From NCBI RefSeq assembly GCF_000720325.1, contig NZ_JOJM01000028.1:1-64000 (forward strand): DNA of 64,000 bases, in the 5' to 3' direction. Source of the stretch: Streptomyces sp. NRRL B-1347 (GTDB lineage Bacteria; Actinomycetota; Actinomycetes; Streptomycetales; Streptomycetaceae). The notes under the pieces are model-generated. The model had not been told where the DNA came from, ran no database searches, and worked only from the letters and a program-made list of their open reading frames with translations. Positions 52,924-61,207 of this stretch are shown here, piece by piece. A program made the position numbers and the translations under genes. How positions within the stretch are numbered: position 1 is the first letter of the stretch; each line of letters opens with the position of its first letter.

Positions 52924-53291
52924 GCGTGAGACCCCCAAGTGTGCGTGGTGGAGAGGCAGTGCCGGTGGTCGGGCCGGGCTGCTGTTCCCATGCGTACAGG
53001 GAGGGGAGGGAGAGTCCGCAATCGGCAGGCAGGGTTGCCCGCCATTACGGACACCTACGCACAAATAGTGCATTCTTGAACGACGCCGATCCTGCGGCGC
53101 GTTCACTCGCGTGGCGTGCGGGCCGCAGATTCTGCGGTGGAAGTGACGATACCGTGAAAGATCTTCACGACTGCACCACGGCTCGTGCCCGGCGTCACAA
53201 GGAAAACGTGTCCGAAAAGCCGTGCCGCGTGAGTAGCCCTTGAGTACCCGTACTCAAGGCCGCTTCCGGGCTGTTGGCGACACTGGTGCGC
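52924..53291. promoter_or_regulatory. melC1 / membrane-protein divergent region with two palindromes
   Basis: A 368-nt intergenic region. GCAC-AAATA-GTGC (53059-53071) lies about 135 nt upstream of melC1. CCTTGAGTAC-CC-GTACTCAAGG (53238-53259) is a perfect 10-bp-arm palindrome 32 nt upstream of the + strand gene. The 2-nt centre suggests a protein operator. No gene is supportable in this stretch. Confidence 0.55.
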
Positions 53292-53963
53292 ATGACGACA
53301 CCGCCCCCGCAGGCCCCGGTTCCCCCTCCGCCTCCCTATGCGCCGCAGCAGTCGCAGCCGCCGCAGCCGTCGCCGTCGGGGCGGTCGCGGCGGCGGCAGG
53401 GGATCATCGCGGTCGTGGTCGTGACGCTGGTGGGTGCCGGGCTCGGGGCCTGGTGGTGGAGCAGGGGCGGGGACGAAGAGCCGCTGGCGGGGCGGCCCTG
53501 GGAGACGGACCTGAAGGCCGGGGTGTCGTACCGGCTTCCCGAGGGCTGGACGCGGGACAAGGGGGACCTCGTCAACGCCTTCACGAGCTCGATCAGGACG
53601 GGCGCCGAGGGCGAGGGCGAGGACAGCGGCCGCTACGGCATGGTGCTCACCGGACGCGGCGGCGCCGTCGCGGAGTCGGACCTGAAGGCCCAGACGGAGC
53701 GCGCCGCCCGGTCCAACGCGGAGTTCTTCAACCCGGACGGGTCGGCGGAGCAGACCGGGTCCGAGGCGACCACGGTCGGCGGGCACCCCGCCCACACGGT
53801 CGTCCTCATGATGAAGGGCGAGGACGGCGAGACCCGGCTGCGCCTCACGGTGATCAGCGCGGACGCCGGACGGTCGGTGTTCCTGATGGGCCTGGCGAAG
53901 CCGGGCGAGGGGGCCGAGCAGGAGGCGGCGGACGCGGTCCTCAAGAGCGCGAAGGTGCTGTGA
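53292..53963 (+). CDS. Pro-rich single-pass membrane protein of unknown function
   Basis: A 223-residue protein with a Pro/Gln-rich cytoplasmic N-terminus (PPPPPYAPQQSQPP), a basic stop (GRSRRRQG), one membrane helix (about 36-55, IIAVVVVTLVGAGLGAWWW) and an extracytoplasmic domain beginning GVSYRLPEGWTRDKG, reminiscent of the LpqN/DUF1795-like fold in which a short amphipathic lipoprotein-like domain starts with a V-x-x-P-x-GW motif. Function unknown. ATG 53292 is used; GACACT 7 nt upstream is an imperfect -10. A perfect palindrome upstream (53238-53259) is a likely operator. Confidence 0.75.
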   Translation: MTTPPPQAPVPPPPPYAPQQSQPPQPSPSGRSRRRQGIIAVVVVTLVGAGLGAWWWSRGGDEEPLAGRPWETDLKAGVSYRLPEGWTRDKGDLVNAFTSSIRTGAEGEGEDSGRYGMVLTGRGGAVAESDLKAQTERAARSNAEFFNPDGSAEQTGSEATTVGGHPAHTVVLMMKGEDGETRLRLTVISADAGRSVFLMGLAKPGEGAEQEAADAVLKSAKVL

Positions 53964-54140
53964 GCCCGGCGCGCTGACCCCCGGCGGAAGGCCGCCCGCC
54001 ACCGGGGCCCCCTCCCCGGGTCGGAGAGAGCAGGTCCGCGAACGCCGTGGAAGAGGCCGGGGGCGTACGACCAAGGGACCAGGTCAGGCCCGTCTCCAGA
54101 CAGGCGTCGGATGTCGGTGCCCGCTCCTACGCTGGCCGGC

Positions 54141-55616
54141 ATGACCACCCACGACTCCCGCGACACCGACGTCGCCACCGCACCAGCCGCCCCGCAGGCG
54201 GCACCCCACGAGGTGTCCGACGGCGGTGTGCTCGCGAAACCGTATCGGGCGCTGAGCATCGGGATCGTGTCCGTCGTGCTGCTCATCGCCTTCGAGGCGA
54301 CCGCCGTCGGCACGGCGATGCCGGTGGCGGCCCGGGAGCTCGACGGCCTCTCGCTGTACGCGTTCGGGTTCTCCGCGTACTTCACGACCAGCCTGTTCGG
54401 GATGGTGCTCTCCGGGCAGTGGGGCGACCGGCGCGGCCCCCTCGGCCCGCTGACCGGCGGCATGTCCGCCTTCGCCGCGGGCCTCCTGCTGTCCGGCACG
54501 GCGGGCGCGATGTGGCAGTTCATCCTGGGCCGGGCCGTGCAGGGCTTCGGCGGCGGCCTCGTCATCGTGTCCCTGTACGTGGTGGTGAGCCGGGTGTACC
54601 CGGAGCGCCTCCGGCCTTCGATCATGGCGGCGTTCGCGGCCGCCTGGGTGGTGCCGTCCGTGGTCGGCCCCCTGGTGTCGGGCACCGTGACGCAGCACCT
54701 GGGCTGGCGGTGGGTGTTCATCGGCGTCCCGGTCCTGGTCGCCGCGCCCCTCGCGCTCGCCCTGCCCGCGATCCGCCGGGACGCTTCGGGCCCGCTGGAC
54801 CCGGACGCCCCGGCCGAGCCCCTGGACCGCCGCCGCGTCCGGCTCGCCCTCGGCATCTCGCTCGGCGCGGGCCTGCTCCAGTACGCGGGCCAGGACCTGC
54901 GCTGGCTGTCCCTGCTCCCGGCGGCGCTCGGCGCGGCCGTCCTGGTCCCCTCCGTGCTCGGCCTGCTGCCGCGCGGCACCTACCGCGCCGCGCGCGGGCT
55001 TCCCTCCGTGGTGCTGCTGCGGGGCGTGGCCGCCGGGTCCTTCGTCGCCGCCGAGTCGTTCGTGCCGCTGATGCTGGTCAGTGAGCGCGGCCTGTCACCG
55101 ACGCTCGCGGGCCTCTCGCTCGCGGCGGGCGGCGCCACCTGGGCCCTCGGCTCGTACGTGCAGTCGCGGCCGCGCATGGAGGCCCACCGGGAGAAGCTGG
55201 TGGCCGTCGGGATGGTGCTCGTCGCCGTCGCCATCGCCACCGCGCCCAGCGTGCTGATCGACGCCGTCCCGGTGTGGACCGTCGCGGTCGCCTGGGGCGT
55301 CGGCTGCCTCGGCATGGGCATGGTCATCGCCTCGACCAGCGTCCTGCTGCTCCGCCTCTCGCCCCCACAGGACGCGGGCTCGAACTCCGCCTCGCTCCAG
55401 ATATCCGACGGCCTGTCCAACGCCCTCCTGCTCGCCGCGGGCGGCGCCGCCTTCGCCGCGCTCGGCGGCGGCATGATCGGCGGCCACGGCTCGGGCGCCG
55501 GGGCCGCGGGCTCGCACCCGGGCGCCTTCACCGCGGTGTTCCTGCCGATGGCGGCCGTGGCGCTCGCCGGGGCCTGGCTGGGCACGCGTCTGCGGGCACC
55601 CGCCGCGAAGGCCTGA
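54141..55616 (+). CDS. MFS drug-resistance transporter (DHA2, EmrB/QacA type)
   Basis: A 491-residue exporter with about 14 helices. Characteristic segments are IAFEATAVGTAMPVAARELDG in helix 1, the A-motif loop SGQWGDRRGPLGP, and motif C-like AAAWVVPSVVGPLVSGTV in helix 5. ATG 54141 is preceded 7 nt upstream by TACGCT and lacks a Shine-Dalgarno sequence, consistent with leaderless expression; ATG at 54111 is a less likely alternative. No regulator is adjacent on the left. The substrate is unknown. Confidence 0.9.
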   Translation: MTTHDSRDTDVATAPAAPQAAPHEVSDGGVLAKPYRALSIGIVSVVLLIAFEATAVGTAMPVAARELDGLSLYAFGFSAYFTTSLFGMVLSGQWGDRRGPLGPLTGGMSAFAAGLLLSGTAGAMWQFILGRAVQGFGGGLVIVSLYVVVSRVYPERLRPSIMAAFAAAWVVPSVVGPLVSGTVTQHLGWRWVFIGVPVLVAAPLALALPAIRRDASGPLDPDAPAEPLDRRRVRLALGISLGAGLLQYAGQDLRWLSLLPAALGAAVLVPSVLGLLPRGTYRAARGLPSVVLLRGVAAGSFVAAESFVPLMLVSERGLSPTLAGLSLAAGGATWALGSYVQSRPRMEAHREKLVAVGMVLVAVAIATAPSVLIDAVPVWTVAVAWGVGCLGMGMVIASTSVLLLRLSPPQDAGSNSASLQISDGLSNALLLAAGGAAFAALGGGMIGGHGSGAGAAGSHPGAFTAVFLPMAAVALAGAWLGTRLRAPAAKA

Positions 55617-55748
55617 GACCACCCGGCGGACCGGTGTGAACCGCGTCGCACCCCGGGGCGGACCCGAGCGTCAGCCCTGGAGTGCGGTCATCCCACCGGT
55701 AGGGTGGCCCGGTTGTCGTACGTACCCCCAGCGTCAAAAACGGAGACC

Positions 55749-57539
55749 GTGACTACCACCGCCGCCTCCAACCACCACCTCTCGCCCGCCTTCCCGGGGC
55801 GCGCTCCCTGGGGCACTGCCAGCAAGCTGCGCGCCTGGCAGCAGGGGGCGATGGAGAGGTACATCCAGGAGCAGCCGCGCGACTTCCTGGCCGTCGCCAC
55901 CCCCGGCGCCGGCAAGACGACGTTCGCGCTGACGCTCGCGTCCTGGCTGCTGCACCACCACGTGGTGCAGCAGGTCACCGTGGTCGCCCCCACCGAGCAC
56001 CTGAAGAAGCAGTGGGCCGAGGCCGCGGCACGGATAGGCATCAAGCTGGACCCGGAGTACAGCGCGGGCCCGCTCAGCAGGGAGTACCACGGCGTCGCCG
56101 TGACGTACGCGGGCGTCGGCGTCCGGCCCATGCTGCACCGCAACCGCGTGGAGCAGCGCAAGACCCTCGTCATCCTCGACGAGATCCACCACGCCGGCGA
56201 CTCCAAGTCCTGGGGCGAGGCCTGCCTGGAAGCCTTCGAGCCCGCCACCCGGCGCCTCGCGCTCACCGGCACGCCCTTCCGCTCCGACACCAACCCCATC
56301 CCCTTCGTGACGTACGAGGAGGGGAACGACGGCATCCGCCGCTCCTCCGCCGACTACACGTACGGCTACGGCAGCGCCCTCGGCGACGGCGTCGTGCGGC
56401 CCGTCATCTTCCTCTCCTACAGCGGCAACATGCGCTGGCGCACCAAGGCCGGTGACGAGATCGCCGCCCGGCTCGGCGAGCCGATGACCAAGGACGCGAT
56501 CTCGCAGGCCTGGCGCACCGCCCTGGACCCGCGCGGCGACTGGATGCCGAACGTCCTCAGGGCCGCCGACCGGCGCCTGAGCGAGGTGCGCAAGGCCATC
56601 CCGGACGCGGGCGCCCTGGTGATCGCCTCCGACCAGGACTCGGCGCGCGCGTACGCCAAGCTCATCCGGGAGATCACCGGGACCAAGGCCACGCTCGTGC
56701 TCTCCGACGACACCGGGGCCTCGCAGCGCATCGACGACTTCAGCGGTAGCGACGACCGCTGGATGGTCGCCGTCCGCATGGTGTCCGAGGGCGTCGACGT
56801 GCCCCGGCTCGCGGTCGGCGTGTACGCGACGACGATCTCGACCCCGCTGTTCTTCGCCCAGGCCGTGGGCCGCTTCGTGCGCTCCCGGCGGCGCGGCGAG
56901 ACCGCGTCCGTCTTCCTGCCCACCGTCCCCGACCTGCTCGGCTTCGCCAACGAGATGGAGGTCGAGCGCGACCACGTCCTCGACAAGCCGAAGAAGCAGG
57001 GCGAGGAGGACCCGTACGCCGAGTCCGAGCAGGAGATGGACGAGGCGAACAAGCAGCAGGACGAGGACACCGGCGAGCAGGAGCAGTTCTCCTTCGAGGC
57101 CCTGGAGTCCGAGGCCGTCTTCGACCGCGTCCTCTACGACGGCGCCGAGTTCGGCATGCAGGCCCACCCCGGCAGCGAGGAGGAGCAGGACTACCTCGGC
57201 ATCCCGGGCCTCCTCGAGCCCGACCAGGTGCAGCTCCTGCTCCAGAAGCGGCAGGCCCGGCAGATCGCCCACAGCAAGAAGAAGCCCGCCGACGAGGCCG
57301 ACCTCCTGGAGCTGCCCGCCGAGCGCCGGCCCGTGGTCTCCCACAAGGAGCTCCTCGAACTGCGCAAGCAGCTGAACACGATGGTCGGCGCGTACGTCCA
57401 CCAGAGCGGGAAGCCGCACGGGGTGATCCACACGGAGCTGCGGCGGGTGTGCGGGGGTCCGCCCAGTGCGGAGGCTACCGCCGGGCAGCTTCGGCAGCGC
57501 ATCGCCAAGGTGCAGGAGTGGGCTACGCGGATGAGCTAG
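55749..57539 (+). CDS. DEAD/DEAH-box superfamily 2 helicase
   Basis: A 596-residue nucleic acid-dependent ATPase. The helicase core has Walker A TPGAGKT (51-57), DEIH (144-147), TGTPFRSD (motif III) and the C-terminal motifs VSEGVDVPRL and QAVGRFVRSRRRGE (motifs V and VI). After the core is a charged Glu/Lys/Gln-rich insertion (about 420-470), then a C-terminal domain of unknown fold ending in IAKVQEWATRMS. The substrate (DNA repair, RNA or restriction-like) is unknown; no nuclease partner is adjacent. GTG 55749 has GGAGA 2-7 nt upstream. Confidence 0.9.
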   Translation: MTTTAASNHHLSPAFPGRAPWGTASKLRAWQQGAMERYIQEQPRDFLAVATPGAGKTTFALTLASWLLHHHVVQQVTVVAPTEHLKKQWAEAAARIGIKLDPEYSAGPLSREYHGVAVTYAGVGVRPMLHRNRVEQRKTLVILDEIHHAGDSKSWGEACLEAFEPATRRLALTGTPFRSDTNPIPFVTYEEGNDGIRRSSADYTYGYGSALGDGVVRPVIFLSYSGNMRWRTKAGDEIAARLGEPMTKDAISQAWRTALDPRGDWMPNVLRAADRRLSEVRKAIPDAGALVIASDQDSARAYAKLIREITGTKATLVLSDDTGASQRIDDFSGSDDRWMVAVRMVSEGVDVPRLAVGVYATTISTPLFFAQAVGRFVRSRRRGETASVFLPTVPDLLGFANEMEVERDHVLDKPKKQGEEDPYAESEQEMDEANKQQDEDTGEQEQFSFEALESEAVFDRVLYDGAEFGMQAHPGSEEEQDYLGIPGLLEPDQVQLLLQKRQARQIAHSKKKPADEADLLELPAERRPVVSHKELLELRKQLNTMVGAYVHQSGKPHGVIHTELRRVCGGPPSAEATAGQLRQRIAKVQEWATRMS

Positions 57540-57580
57540 TTCCGGTGTGCCTTCGCCTGCGGGTCGTTCTGGGTTGCTCG

Positions 57581-57599
57581 CGCAGTTCCCCGCGCCCCC
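57581..57599. repeat. Streptomyces intergenic repeat, copy 3
   Basis: GCGCAGTTCCCCGCGCCCC, then AAAAAAAGGGCGCTC in place of the usual TTCGGGG loop. Third member of the family also found at 22240 and 28895. It sits in the 347-nt gap 57540-57886, which otherwise shows no gene. Confidence 0.7.
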
Positions 57600-57886
57600 A
57601 AAAAAAGGGCGCTCCCGCAGGGCCTCTTCGTCACCGGAAGGTCGGGAAACGTGCGCAGTGCGTGCAGGCATTGTGCGTTCCGCATACACATGCGGGGGTG
57701 CGTATCGGGATGATCCGGACCGTCTTTCCGTCGCCTTGACCGGATTCTGGACGGAGTCTTCCGCTGAGCGGGACGCCCTCGCTACTGTCCCCGCTACACA
57801 ACGCCCCGTGGCAGCGCCGCCCCGGAGCGCAGCCGGTGCCCGCCGCAGAGGGGGCCGTCGACCCTCACGACTAAGGAGTGGGCGTC

Positions 57887-58528
57887 GTGACCGCGGAGAC
57901 ATCTCAGACGCTCGACCGAGGACTGCGCGTCCTCAAGCTACTCGCCGACACCGACCACGGCCTGACCGTCACCGAGCTGTCCAACAAACTCGGGGTGAAC
58001 CGCACGGTCGTGTACCGGCTCCTCGCCACCCTCGAACAACACGCGCTCGTACGACGGGACTTGGGAGGCCGGGCCCGGGTGGGCCTCGGCGTCCTGCGGC
58101 TCGGCCGGCAGGTGCACCCGCTGGTGCGCGAGGCCGCGCTTCCCGCGCTCCGCTCCCTCGCCGAGGACATAGGGGCGACGGCCCACCTGACCCTGGTCGA
58201 CGGCACGGAGGCGCTCGCCGTCGCCGTGGTCGAGCCGACGTGGACCGACTACCACGTGGCGTACCGGACCGGTTTCCGCCACCCCCTGGACCGGGGCGCC
58301 GCGGGCAAGGCCATCCTCGCCGCGCGGCAGGGGCACATCACCGACCCCGGGTACGCGCTCACCCACGGGGAGCTGGAGGCCGGGGCCAGCGGCGCGGCCG
58401 CGCCCCTCGTCGGGGTCACGGGGCTCGAGGGCAGCGTGGGCGTGGTCATGCTGGCGGACTCGGTCCCCGAGAGGGTGGGCCCGCGGGTGGTGGACGCGGC
58501 CCGGGAGGTCGCCGAGGCTCTGCGCTGA
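57887..58528 (+). CDS. IclR-family transcriptional regulator
   Basis: A 213-residue regulator, somewhat shorter than the usual 250. The N-terminal winged helix (about 5-66) has LDRGLRVLKLLADTDHGLTVTELSNKL and the recognition helix NRTVVYRLLATLEQH. The effector domain (about 75-210) has GATAHLTLVDGTEALAVAVVEP and GAAGKAILA. GTG at 57887 is chosen because AAGGAG (57873-57878) is 8 nt upstream; an earlier in-frame GTG overlaps that site. The target is unknown; it stands alone, with neighbours not obviously catabolic. Confidence 0.88.
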   Translation: MTAETSQTLDRGLRVLKLLADTDHGLTVTELSNKLGVNRTVVYRLLATLEQHALVRRDLGGRARVGLGVLRLGRQVHPLVREAALPALRSLAEDIGATAHLTLVDGTEALAVAVVEPTWTDYHVAYRTGFRHPLDRGAAGKAILAARQGHITDPGYALTHGELEAGASGAAAPLVGVTGLEGSVGVVMLADSVPERVGPRVVDAAREVAEALR

Positions 58529-58571
58529 GCGGCTTGCGGGGCTTGATCCCGCGCTCGCGTAGATTGGGCAC

Positions 58572-59381
58572 GTGCTGTCTCGTCTCGCTCAGCTGAGCCG
58601 CCCCAAGGTCCTCGCCATCGCCGCGACGCCCGTCGTCGCTCTGCTCGCGGTCGCCGCCTTCGCCCCGCTCCCCTTCGCCGTCGCCCAGCCCGGCGGTACC
58701 GCCGACGTGCTGGGGGAGTACGAGGGCAAGCCCGTGCTCACGATCTCCGGGGCGCCCACGCGGAAGACCGAGGGGCAGCTGCGGATGACGACGATCGTGG
58801 CGACGGGCCCGCAGATGACCGTGCGCCTCGGCGACGTGATCGACGGCTGGTTCCGTACGGACCGGGCCGTGATGCCCAAGGACTCGGTCTACCCGGAGGG
58901 CGACAACGAGAAGGAAGTCGAGGAGCACAACCTCGGCGACATGCGCGAGTCGCAGGACAGCGCGACGAAGGCGGCGCTTCGCCAGCTGCGGGCGGACGGC
59001 GTGGACGGCACCGACAAGGTCAAGGTCAACGCCGACCTCGGGAAGATCGGCGGGCCGAGCGCCGGGCTCTTCCTGGCGCTCGGCATCATCGACAAGCTGG
59101 ACGGGAACGGCAGCGGCGGCGATCTGACCGGCGGCCGCACGATCGCAGGAACCGGCACGATCAAGGCGAACGGCAAGGTCGGCGCCGTCGGCGGCGTCTC
59201 CCTGAAGACGCAGGCCGCGGCCCGTGACGGCGCCACCGTCTTCCTCGTGCCGAAGGCCGAGTGCTCGGATGCCGAGGCGGAGAAGCCGAAGGGGCTTCAG
59301 CTGGTCCCGGTCACCACGCTGTCCGGAACGGTCGACGCGCTGCGGGCCCTGCAGAAGGGCGAGCGGGTTCCGAGCTGCTGA
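58572..59381 (+). CDS. Lon-like Ser/Lys protease (YlbL-related)
   Basis: A 269-residue membrane-anchored or secreted protein with an N-terminal helix (about 14-38) and a C-terminal domain with the Lon (S16) catalytic signature: Ser163 in GGPSAGLFLALGI and Lys212 in VGGVSLKTQAAARDGA. It resembles the YlbL/SepM group, but the PDZ domain usually between helix and protease is not evident; the intermediate region (about 45-130) instead has GAPTRKTEGQLRMTTI, typical of the actinobacterial version. TAGATT (58560-58565) lies 6 nt before the GTG, suggesting a leaderless mRNA. The substrate is unknown. Confidence 0.85.
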   Translation: MLSRLAQLSRPKVLAIAATPVVALLAVAAFAPLPFAVAQPGGTADVLGEYEGKPVLTISGAPTRKTEGQLRMTTIVATGPQMTVRLGDVIDGWFRTDRAVMPKDSVYPEGDNEKEVEEHNLGDMRESQDSATKAALRQLRADGVDGTDKVKVNADLGKIGGPSAGLFLALGIIDKLDGNGSGGDLTGGRTIAGTGTIKANGKVGAVGGVSLKTQAAARDGATVFLVPKAECSDAEAEKPKGLQLVPVTTLSGTVDALRALQKGERVPSC

Positions 59382-59520
59382 CCAGGCGCAGACCCAACTC
59401 GACCAGGGTCCAGCCCAGTTGGCTGCGGAGCGCCGCGCGCGGCGCTCTGCGGGGGGCTGCCGCGCGGTGCAGCTCGGCGGCGCGGGCGTCGTGCAGGAGC
59501 AGATGGATCTCGGGGTGCAC
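59311..59520 (-). CDS. Small protein of unknown function, downstream of arsR-like gene
   Basis: A 69-residue basic protein: HPEIHLLLHDARAAELHR at the start, then an Arg/Ala-rich segment and QLGWTLVELGLRLV. This pattern recurs, as I recall, in small Streptomyces proteins near ArsR-type genes, with no known function. GTG 59520 has GAGGAG 8 nt upstream on the minus strand. It starts 14 nt after the ArsR stop, so it is co-transcribed. The last 71 nt overlap the opposite-strand Lon-like gene, so the C-terminal 20 or so residues (SAGPAARRPFRTAW) may be less constrained. Confidence 0.6.
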   Translation of the reverse strand: MHPEIHLLLHDARAAELHRAAAPRRAPRAALRSQLGWTLVELGLRLVSSSEPARPSAGPAARRPFRTAW

Positions 59521-59534
59521 GGTGGGTGCTCCTC

Positions 59535-60149
59535 TCAGGTGTCGGCCCCGGGTTTCGTCGGGAACGAGTGCAGGTGGATGCGCACGCGGGCCGCGTCCGG
59601 AGTGCCCTCGTCGGGGGGCGACTTCCGGTAGCTTGAGATGAGTTCGTGGATCTTGCGGCCGAGCTCCGCGTTCTGCGCCGGGGTGAGTTGTAGCGTGAAG
59701 TCGCTCATGTCCGATGATTCGACCCACTCCTTGGACCAGTCGCCCTCGGTGCCGAGCCAGGTGGCCAGCTCCTGGGCGTGGTGCGTCGCGGCCTCGTGCA
59801 GATAGGCGTTGAGCGCGCCCCGCACCTCCGGGGTCGGGTCGGTGCGCAGCTGGTCGCCGAGGTACGTGCCCTGGTGGACGGACCGCCACCAGCGCTCCCT
59901 GCCCTTGCCGCGCTCGGGGTCGTCCTCCGCGAAGCCGTACTCCGCGAGCTGGCGCAGGTGGTAGCTCGTCGCGCCGCTCGACTCGCCCAGGCGTTCCGCG
60001 AGTTGGGACGCCGTGGCCGGGCCGTCGAACCTCAGTGAGGTGAGCAGCCGCATCCGCAGCGGATGCGCGAGGCCGCGCAGCGAGCGCGCGTCGAGATGAT
60101 GGATCTTCCGAGGCTCCGGGTCCTGCGTCATGCCTGTCAGCCTACGCAT
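59535..60149 (-). CDS. ArsR-type winged-helix regulator
   Basis: A 204-residue HTH regulator with ArsR/HTH_20 winged helix (about 25-85: RSLRGLAHPLRMRLLTSL, ATASQLAERLGESSGATSYHLRQLAEYG). The C-terminal part (about 90-200) is helical and rich in charged residues. Start ATG 60149 has GGAG 7 nt upstream on the minus strand; ATG 60131 is an alternative six codons later. The ribosome-binding site and ATG lie inside a 14-bp inverted repeat (60147-60196), suggesting autoregulation. It is the fifth gene on this strand after the ABC operon and probably controls it. Confidence 0.85.
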   Translation of the reverse strand: MRRLTGMTQDPEPRKIHHLDARSLRGLAHPLRMRLLTSLRFDGPATASQLAERLGESSGATSYHLRQLAEYGFAEDDPERGKGRERWWRSVHQGTYLGDQLRTDPTPEVRGALNAYLHEAATHHAQELATWLGTEGDWSKEWVESSDMSDFTLQLTPAQNAELGRKIHELISSYRKSPPDEGTPDAARVRIHLHSFPTKPGADT

Positions 60150-60196
60150 GCAAAGACTCCGTTGCAACGCATTCTTTGCAAGGGAGTCTTTGCATG
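60147..60196. promoter_or_regulatory. Inverted repeat over the arsR start
   Basis: Arms CATGCAAAGACTCC (60147-60160) and GGAGTCTTTGCATG (60183-60196) are perfect 14-bp complements separated by 22 nt. The spacer holds another TTGCAAAGA-like unit and GTTGCAAC. The arm next to the gene contains the ATG and GGAG. It is compatible with an ArsR operator and with a stem that masks translation. Confidence 0.65.
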
Positions 60197-60232
60197 GCCG
60201 GAACCCGGCGGCAGGCGGCCGGTGGCCCCGGG

Positions 60233-61207
60233 CTACTCCTTCACGAAGCCCTGCTCCACCATCCAGTCCTTCGCCACCTCGTGCGGGTCCTCGCCGTCCA
60301 CGTCGACCTTGGAGTTCAGGTCCTGCGCCACCTTGTTGTCGAGCTTCTTCGTGATGGGCGCGAGGACATCCGCGATCTCCGGGTACTTCTTCAGGGTCTT
60401 GCTGTTGATCTCGGGAGCCGCGTTGTAGTTGGGGAAGAAGTGGCGGTCGTCCGCCATCGTCGTCAGGTTCATCGCCTTGATGCGGCCGTCCGTCGTGAAG
60501 ACCTCGCCGTAGGTGCAACTGCCCTTCTCCGCCTGGGTGTAGATGATCCCGGTGTCCATCTGCGTGATGTTCCCGGCCGGGAGCTTCATGCCGTACGCCT
60601 TCTGCATGCCCGGCAGGCCGTCCGCGCGGTTGGCGAACTCGCCCTCCACGCACACCGTGACGGCCTTGGAGTCCCGCTGCGCGAGGGCTGCGACGTCGGA
60701 GAGCGTCTTGGTGCCGTACTTCTTGAAGTTGGACTCGTTCATCGCCAGCGCGTAGGTGTTGTTGAGCGAGGCGGGCGGCAGCCAGGTCAGGCCGTTCTTC
60801 GCGTCCGCCTCGCGGACCACCTCCCACTGCTGGTGCGGGTCGGTGACGGGCTTGGAGTTGCCGAGGTAGGTGATCCACGCGGTGCCCGTGTACTCGTACA
60901 TGGCGTCCGCGTCGCCGCCCTTGACCGCCTCCCGGGCGCCGATCGAGCCCTGGATGCCGGTGCGGTCCAGGACGTCGGCGCCCGCCGCCTGGAAGGCGAT
61001 GCCCATGATCGCGCCGAGGATCAGCTGCTCGGTGAACTCCTTGGACGTGACGGTGAGATCGGCGCCCTCCAGGGGCTTGCCCCGGCCGACGGTGCCGGGC
61101 TCCACGTCGTCCACCATCGGCGAGCCGCTGGTCAGACCGCAGCCGCCCGCGGCCAGGACGATCCCGGCCACGGCGCCCAGCGCCTTCGTACGCGACGCGA
61201 GCCTCAT
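60233..61207 (-). CDS. Osmoprotectant ABC transporter substrate-binding lipoprotein
   Basis: A 324-residue extracytoplasmic binding protein of the glycine betaine/choline/carnitine type (OpuAC family). Lipobox with Cys23 (LAAGGC), then TSKEFTEQLILGAIMG and GSIGAREAVKGGDADAMYEYTGTAWITYLG, the signature region of OpuCC/OsmF-like proteins, and late ICE-type aromatic residues in HFFPNYNAAPEIN. The ligand specificity cannot be fixed from sequence. The start ATG overlaps the stop of the preceding permease by 4 nt (ATGA). Last structural gene of the transporter operon. Confidence 0.92.
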   Translation of the reverse strand: MRLASRTKALGAVAGIVLAAGGCGLTSGSPMVDDVEPGTVGRGKPLEGADLTVTSKEFTEQLILGAIMGIAFQAAGADVLDRTGIQGSIGAREAVKGGDADAMYEYTGTAWITYLGNSKPVTDPHQQWEVVREADAKNGLTWLPPASLNNTYALAMNESNFKKYGTKTLSDVAALAQRDSKAVTVCVEGEFANRADGLPGMQKAYGMKLPAGNITQMDTGIIYTQAEKGSCTYGEVFTTDGRIKAMNLTTMADDRHFFPNYNAAPEINSKTLKKYPEIADVLAPITKKLDNKVAQDLNSKVDVDGEDPHEVAKDWMVEQGFVKE

